Positions 5,864-8,253 of a stretch of 8,253 bases of DNA are shown here, piece after piece. Source of the DNA: an uncultured Eubacteriales bacterium (GTDB taxonomy: Bacteria > Bacillota > Clostridia > Lachnospirales > Anaerotignaceae); contig URCD01000098.1 of NCBI GenBank assembly GCA_900546215.1, forward strand, positions 1 through 8,253, given 5' to 3'. Numbering within the stretch: the stretch's first letter is position 1; each line of letters begins with the position of its first letter. The notes below the pieces were generated by a model. It did no database searches. It was not told where the DNA came from and was given only the letters and a program-made list of their open reading frames with translations. The position numbers and the translations under genes are program-made.

Positions 5864-7667
5864 TTATTTGTTAAAAAGCATCAGCATTTGTGCGGCCTGC
5901 GCCCTGGTTATTTGGGCTTTAGGATTTAAATATCCGTCGCTTCCGTTTAAAATGCCTTTTCCTATTGCCCACTCAACTGCGTTTACAGCCCAGTGTGATA
6001 TTTCCGCGCTGTCCTTGAAGTCGCCTGCGGAGGCCGCAGTACTTACATCAAGCCCTTTGAACTTTGCGTAGTTATAAAGAATAACCGTAAACTGCTCAGT
6101 TGTTATTGGACTTTCAGCTCCAAAATTGCCGCCGGAATAACCGCTGGCGATATTGTTTGCTAAAATCCAGTTAACTGCATTGTCATACCAATTAATCGTA
6201 AGTGAGGAAGCGTCGGGGCAGCCTTCCATGTTGTAAAATATCTGAGCTGACATTCCACGTGTAAGAATGTCTTCAGGACTGAATTTTCTATCCGATGTGC
6301 CGTTCATAATGTTGTTTTCACTGACAAATTCAACAGCCTCAGAATACCAGGCAAAGGAGCTTACATCGTCAAATCCCTGCTTAACGCCGTCAGCATTGGG
6401 ATTGTATTCAGGATTTTGCTTATCTTCAGGCTTTTCCTCGGTCTTATCCTCAGGCTTATTATTATCCTTTTTTGTGCCGGTAGTTTCCTCAAGGGAATGG
6501 CTTGAGCCGCTGGATTTCTTTGGCTCCTCCACCGACTTTATTGTCAAAACTATCGTTTCAACAGGGTCGCCTGTTTCGCCCCTGGAAACGTCCACGTCAT
6601 AGAATGAGACAGTGAGCTTTGTTTGCTCATAGTCCTTTATATTCAGCTTTACTGCAGTAAAAACATTTGGATATAATCCCCAAAAAGCCTGGCTGACCCA
6701 AAGCTTTTCCATATCAGCAGATTTGATACTTGCTGATACTACGCCTGTATTGCCAGAACCAATGGAGACATGAAGAAACTTTTCTTCACCAATTATAACC
6801 TTTATAGTGTCTCCGTCCTCAAATATTGTGCCGTCGTTGGGATCAAAAACGCAATAGGGTGTGTTGGGAGCCTTTATTTTGAAATTTACGGTGTAAGTTT
6901 TTTCTGTAGATTCGTTTTCGGCAGTGACCGTTATTTTGGCAGTACTGCTTATATAATCTGTTTTAGTATCAATGGTGGATGTTATTGAGGCGTTTTCGTC
7001 GTCAAGCACGCCCTGAAGGGTTATTGGAAGACGCTCCTCAGTATCAACTGGCAGCTCTACCTCATATTCCATAACATCAGATGAGAAGTTAGGTACGTCA
7101 ATTGGCTCTCCTCCGTCAACTGTGTAGGTAAGGGAGCTTAAATCAGCGTTATTGCTGGCATCAGTGGGCTGATTACGTACTGTTATGGTAAAGGTAATAC
7201 CCTTAACAGGGAAAGAACTATCAGCTGAAGAACCTGCACTGTTTTGGGCGGTCACAAAGAATTCTATTGTTTTTCCTGCGGCTTCAGCGTTTGGAGTATA
7301 TTTAATGTAGGGCGCATTCTCTGTATCAAACTCTACCACGCCATAGTTCTCGCCGTCGACTGGAGATGTGAATTTATAGGAATAGCCCGTTATTTCAGGA
7401 GCTGAGGGATATACGGAAAAAAGCGAATCATTTTTACCAGTGAGGGTTAATTTGGAATACTCATAGGGTTCGGCTTCAGTTGTCCCATTCGGGGAAGCGG
7501 GGGTTGCGTAGCCGCTGTCATCCGCAGTTGGACTAGCGAATGGAAGGTCATTTGCCGATGCAGCGTGTGCTGTCAAAATGTTACTGGGGGGGGGTAAAAA
7601 CGCATACTCCGGCTGTAAGGCAGAACGTCAGAGCCGCAGCCAAAGCCTTTTTAATAAATTTTTTCAT
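5864..7667 (-). CDS. Secreted SLH-domain surface protein with cadherin-like beta-sandwich; frame broken at a poly-G tract in the signal peptide
   Basis: The start ATG at 7667 has AGGAGG (7680-7675) 7 nt upstream and opens a signal peptide (MKKFIKKALAAALTFCLTAG). The frame then meets nine C on the coding strand (7594-7586) and stops after 28 codons at 7583-7581. With eight C it continues as PPSNILTAHA-ASAND (likely cleavage after AHA) into the long frame ending at 5864, giving 600 residues. In that numbering: a beta-rich Ig-like region at about 66-163; a cadherin-like beta-sandwich domain at about 172-264 (NADLSSLTYTVDGG to EKTYTVNFKI); another beta region at about 268-378; a K/E/P-rich linker at about 380-425; and three SLH domains at about 431-482, 492-540 and 549-600. 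SLH domains bind pyruvylated wall polysaccharide. SLH2 has ITTEQ where ITREQ is usual. No in-frame start with a ribosome site follows the tract, so the sequenced allele should not export the protein. Confidence 0.85.
7586..7594. repeat. Nine-base mononucleotide G tract (C on coding strand) in the SLH gene signal-peptide region
   Basis: Nine consecutive G on the plus strand, codons 25-27 of the minus-strand gene. It is the only G or C run of this length in the window. Eight or eleven bases would keep the surface protein in frame; nine ends it after 28 codons. This is a classical site for slipped-strand mispairing, and also a typical place for a homopolymer sequencing error. Confidence 0.9.
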
Positions 7668-7691
7668 ATAAGTGCCTCCTTTAAATTAAAT

Positions 7692-7710
7692 ACTATAATT
7701 CGATTATAGT
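7692..7710. repeat. Perfect 8-bp inverted repeat overlapping the SLH gene -10 and start site
   Basis: ACTATAAT (7692-7699) and ATTATAGT (7703-7710) form a perfect palindrome with a 3-nt centre. One arm contains the TATAAT -10 box of the SLH gene, and the other covers the predicted start site. This is a typical repressor operator position. Confidence 0.6.
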
Positions 7711-7731
7711 GTTAAAGAAGGTTTTTGGCAA
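7703..7731 (-). promoter_or_regulatory. Sigma-A-like promoter of the SLH surface protein gene
   Basis: On the minus strand TTGCCA (7731-7726) and a perfect TATAAT (7708-7703) are separated by exactly 17 bp. The predicted start near 7696 gives a leader of about 30 nt carrying AAAGGAGG. This is the strongest promoter-like sequence in the window. Confidence 0.75.
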
Positions 7732-7770
7732 AGCTTTTAAGTCTATAAAGTATTTTTCGTAAAAAATAGA

Positions 7771-7798
7771 CAATCCCGAAGTGTATTCTTCGGGATTG
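7771..7798 (-). terminator. Terminator after the membrane-anchored protein gene
   Basis: An 11-bp stem CAATCCCGAAG (7771-7781) with CTTCGGGATTG (7788-7798) and a 6-nt loop. On the minus strand it is followed by TCTATTTTTT. It lies just after the stop codon of the upstream gene and isolates it from the SLH gene promoter. Confidence 0.85.
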
Positions 7799-7801
7799 TT
7801 T

Positions 7802-8253
7802 TTATTTCTTTGCTATTTTCTCGGCTTCCTTCTTCGGGTCTGCCTTTGTGAAGAGCGAAAGCTTGTCTCTCCATGATTTCTTCTTCTTGTTTTCAAGATT
7901 AACTCCGACTACATTTACAAGATAAAGCCCGCTGAGCTCAACCTTGATTGTCTTTTTAGGTACAATTACGTCATATACGTTTTTATCGGTAATAAGAGTA
8001 ACTATCTGGGGGCCTACCTTTGCCTTTACCATACACATTTTGCGTCTTTTGGCCGAACCCTCAAGCTGGTCATATACCTGCTTGTTCAAGTCCTTTTCCG
8101 TCGGCTTATCGTATTTTTTATCGATAACATATATGGAGGCAATCTGCTTGTTGGCCTTAATAAAGTCCTGTGCCTCAATAGTCTTCTTATAATTTTTGCT
8201 GCTCAGCCTGTAGATGACAAAAATTACAATTGCCAGTACAACGGCTACAATGA
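7802..8253 (-). CDS. Unrecognised membrane-anchored basic protein, 5' end cut by window edge
   Basis: An open frame runs from the window edge to TAA at 7804-7802: 149 residues visible, no start inside. The visible sequence opens with a hydrophobic helix (IVAVVLAIVIFVIYRL, residues 1-16), so probably only a few residues are missing. It is followed by a lysine-rich stretch (SSKNYKKTIEAQDFIKANKQ), then a compact alternating segment likely to be a small beta domain (about residues 75-120, with VGPQIVTLITDKNVYDVIVP and LSGLYLVNVVGVNL). The tail is strongly basic (NKKKKSWRDKL and KKEAEKIAKK). I read it as a single-pass protein with a soluble domain, side of the membrane unknown. A TTG at 8089 is in frame but lacks a convincing ribosome site and would remove the helix, so it is unlikely to be the start. 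I do not recognise a family. A terminator follows, so it is not co-transcribed with the SLH gene. Confidence 0.7.
   Translation of the reverse strand, partial: IVAVVLAIVIFVIYRLSSKNYKKTIEAQDFIKANKQIASIYVIDKKYDKPTEKDLNKQVYDQLEGSAKRRKMCMVKAKVGPQIVTLITDKNVYDVIVPKKTIKVELSGLYLVNVVGVNLENKKKKSWRDKLSLFTKADPKKEAEKIAKK

Noticed and set aside
7574..7576. TTG at 7576 as the true start of the SLH protein
   Set aside because: No ribosome site precedes it, and it would delete the signal peptide while leaving a cleavage motif at its start. The upstream ATG with AGGAGG and signal peptide is clearly the original start.
1..8253. CRISPR array, tRNA/rRNA, insertion sequence, riboswitch
   Set aside because: No regularly spaced repeats, cloverleaf-like segments, transposase motifs or long structured leaders were seen; all intergenic gaps are under 200 bases.

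Overview
The window looks like chromosomal DNA from a Gram-positive, low-to-mid GC Firmicute of the class Clostridia; the family cannot be fixed from the sequence. Supporting signs are strong AGGAGG-type ribosome binding sites, sigma-A-like promoters, frequent TTG start codons, short hairpin plus U-tract terminators between convergent genes, and a surface protein anchored by three SLH domains. No tRNA, rRNA, CRISPR array, transposase or phage structural gene is visible.

Layout. (1) Minus strand, 1-1546: an AI-2E-family permease followed by the start of a multi-pass membrane protein, probably a CPBP intramembrane protease, cut by the window edge. (2) Plus strand, 1721-3555: a tight MoxR-type AAA+ ATPase / DUF58 pair with its own promoter and terminator. 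This is a common bacterial chaperone-like ATPase plus von Willebrand-like partner module. (3) Minus strand, 3588-4445: an unrecognised five-helix membrane protein, preceded by a small 49-codon minus-strand gene (4578-4726) that carries a one-base frameshift. (4) Plus strand, 4907-5754: two tandem paralogous XRE-type regulators, 54% identical without gaps by hand count. Each has its own extended -10 promoter, the same GAGGTG-6 nt-TTG start, and a terminator directly after the first. The first is divergent from the broken small gene across a repeat-rich 180 bp region. (5) Minus strand, 5864-7667: a secreted, SLH-anchored surface protein whose signal-peptide coding region contains a run of nine G (C on the coding strand). 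(6) Minus strand, 7802-8253: the C-terminal part of an unrecognised membrane-anchored basic protein, open at the window edge.

The most interesting signal is the nine-G run at 7586-7594. As sequenced, the signal peptide and the mature SLH protein lie in different frames. Removing one G restores a continuous 600-codon protein with a textbook signal peptide and AHA-A cleavage site. This is the architecture of a slipped-strand phase-variable surface protein, although a homopolymer sequencing error must be excluded. A perfect 8-bp inverted repeat overlaps the -10 and start site of the same gene. A second point of interest is the AT-richer central block (about 3588-5760), with the orphan membrane protein, the frameshifted small gene and the duplicated regulators. 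It looks like an accessory insertion between two housekeeping-like flanks.
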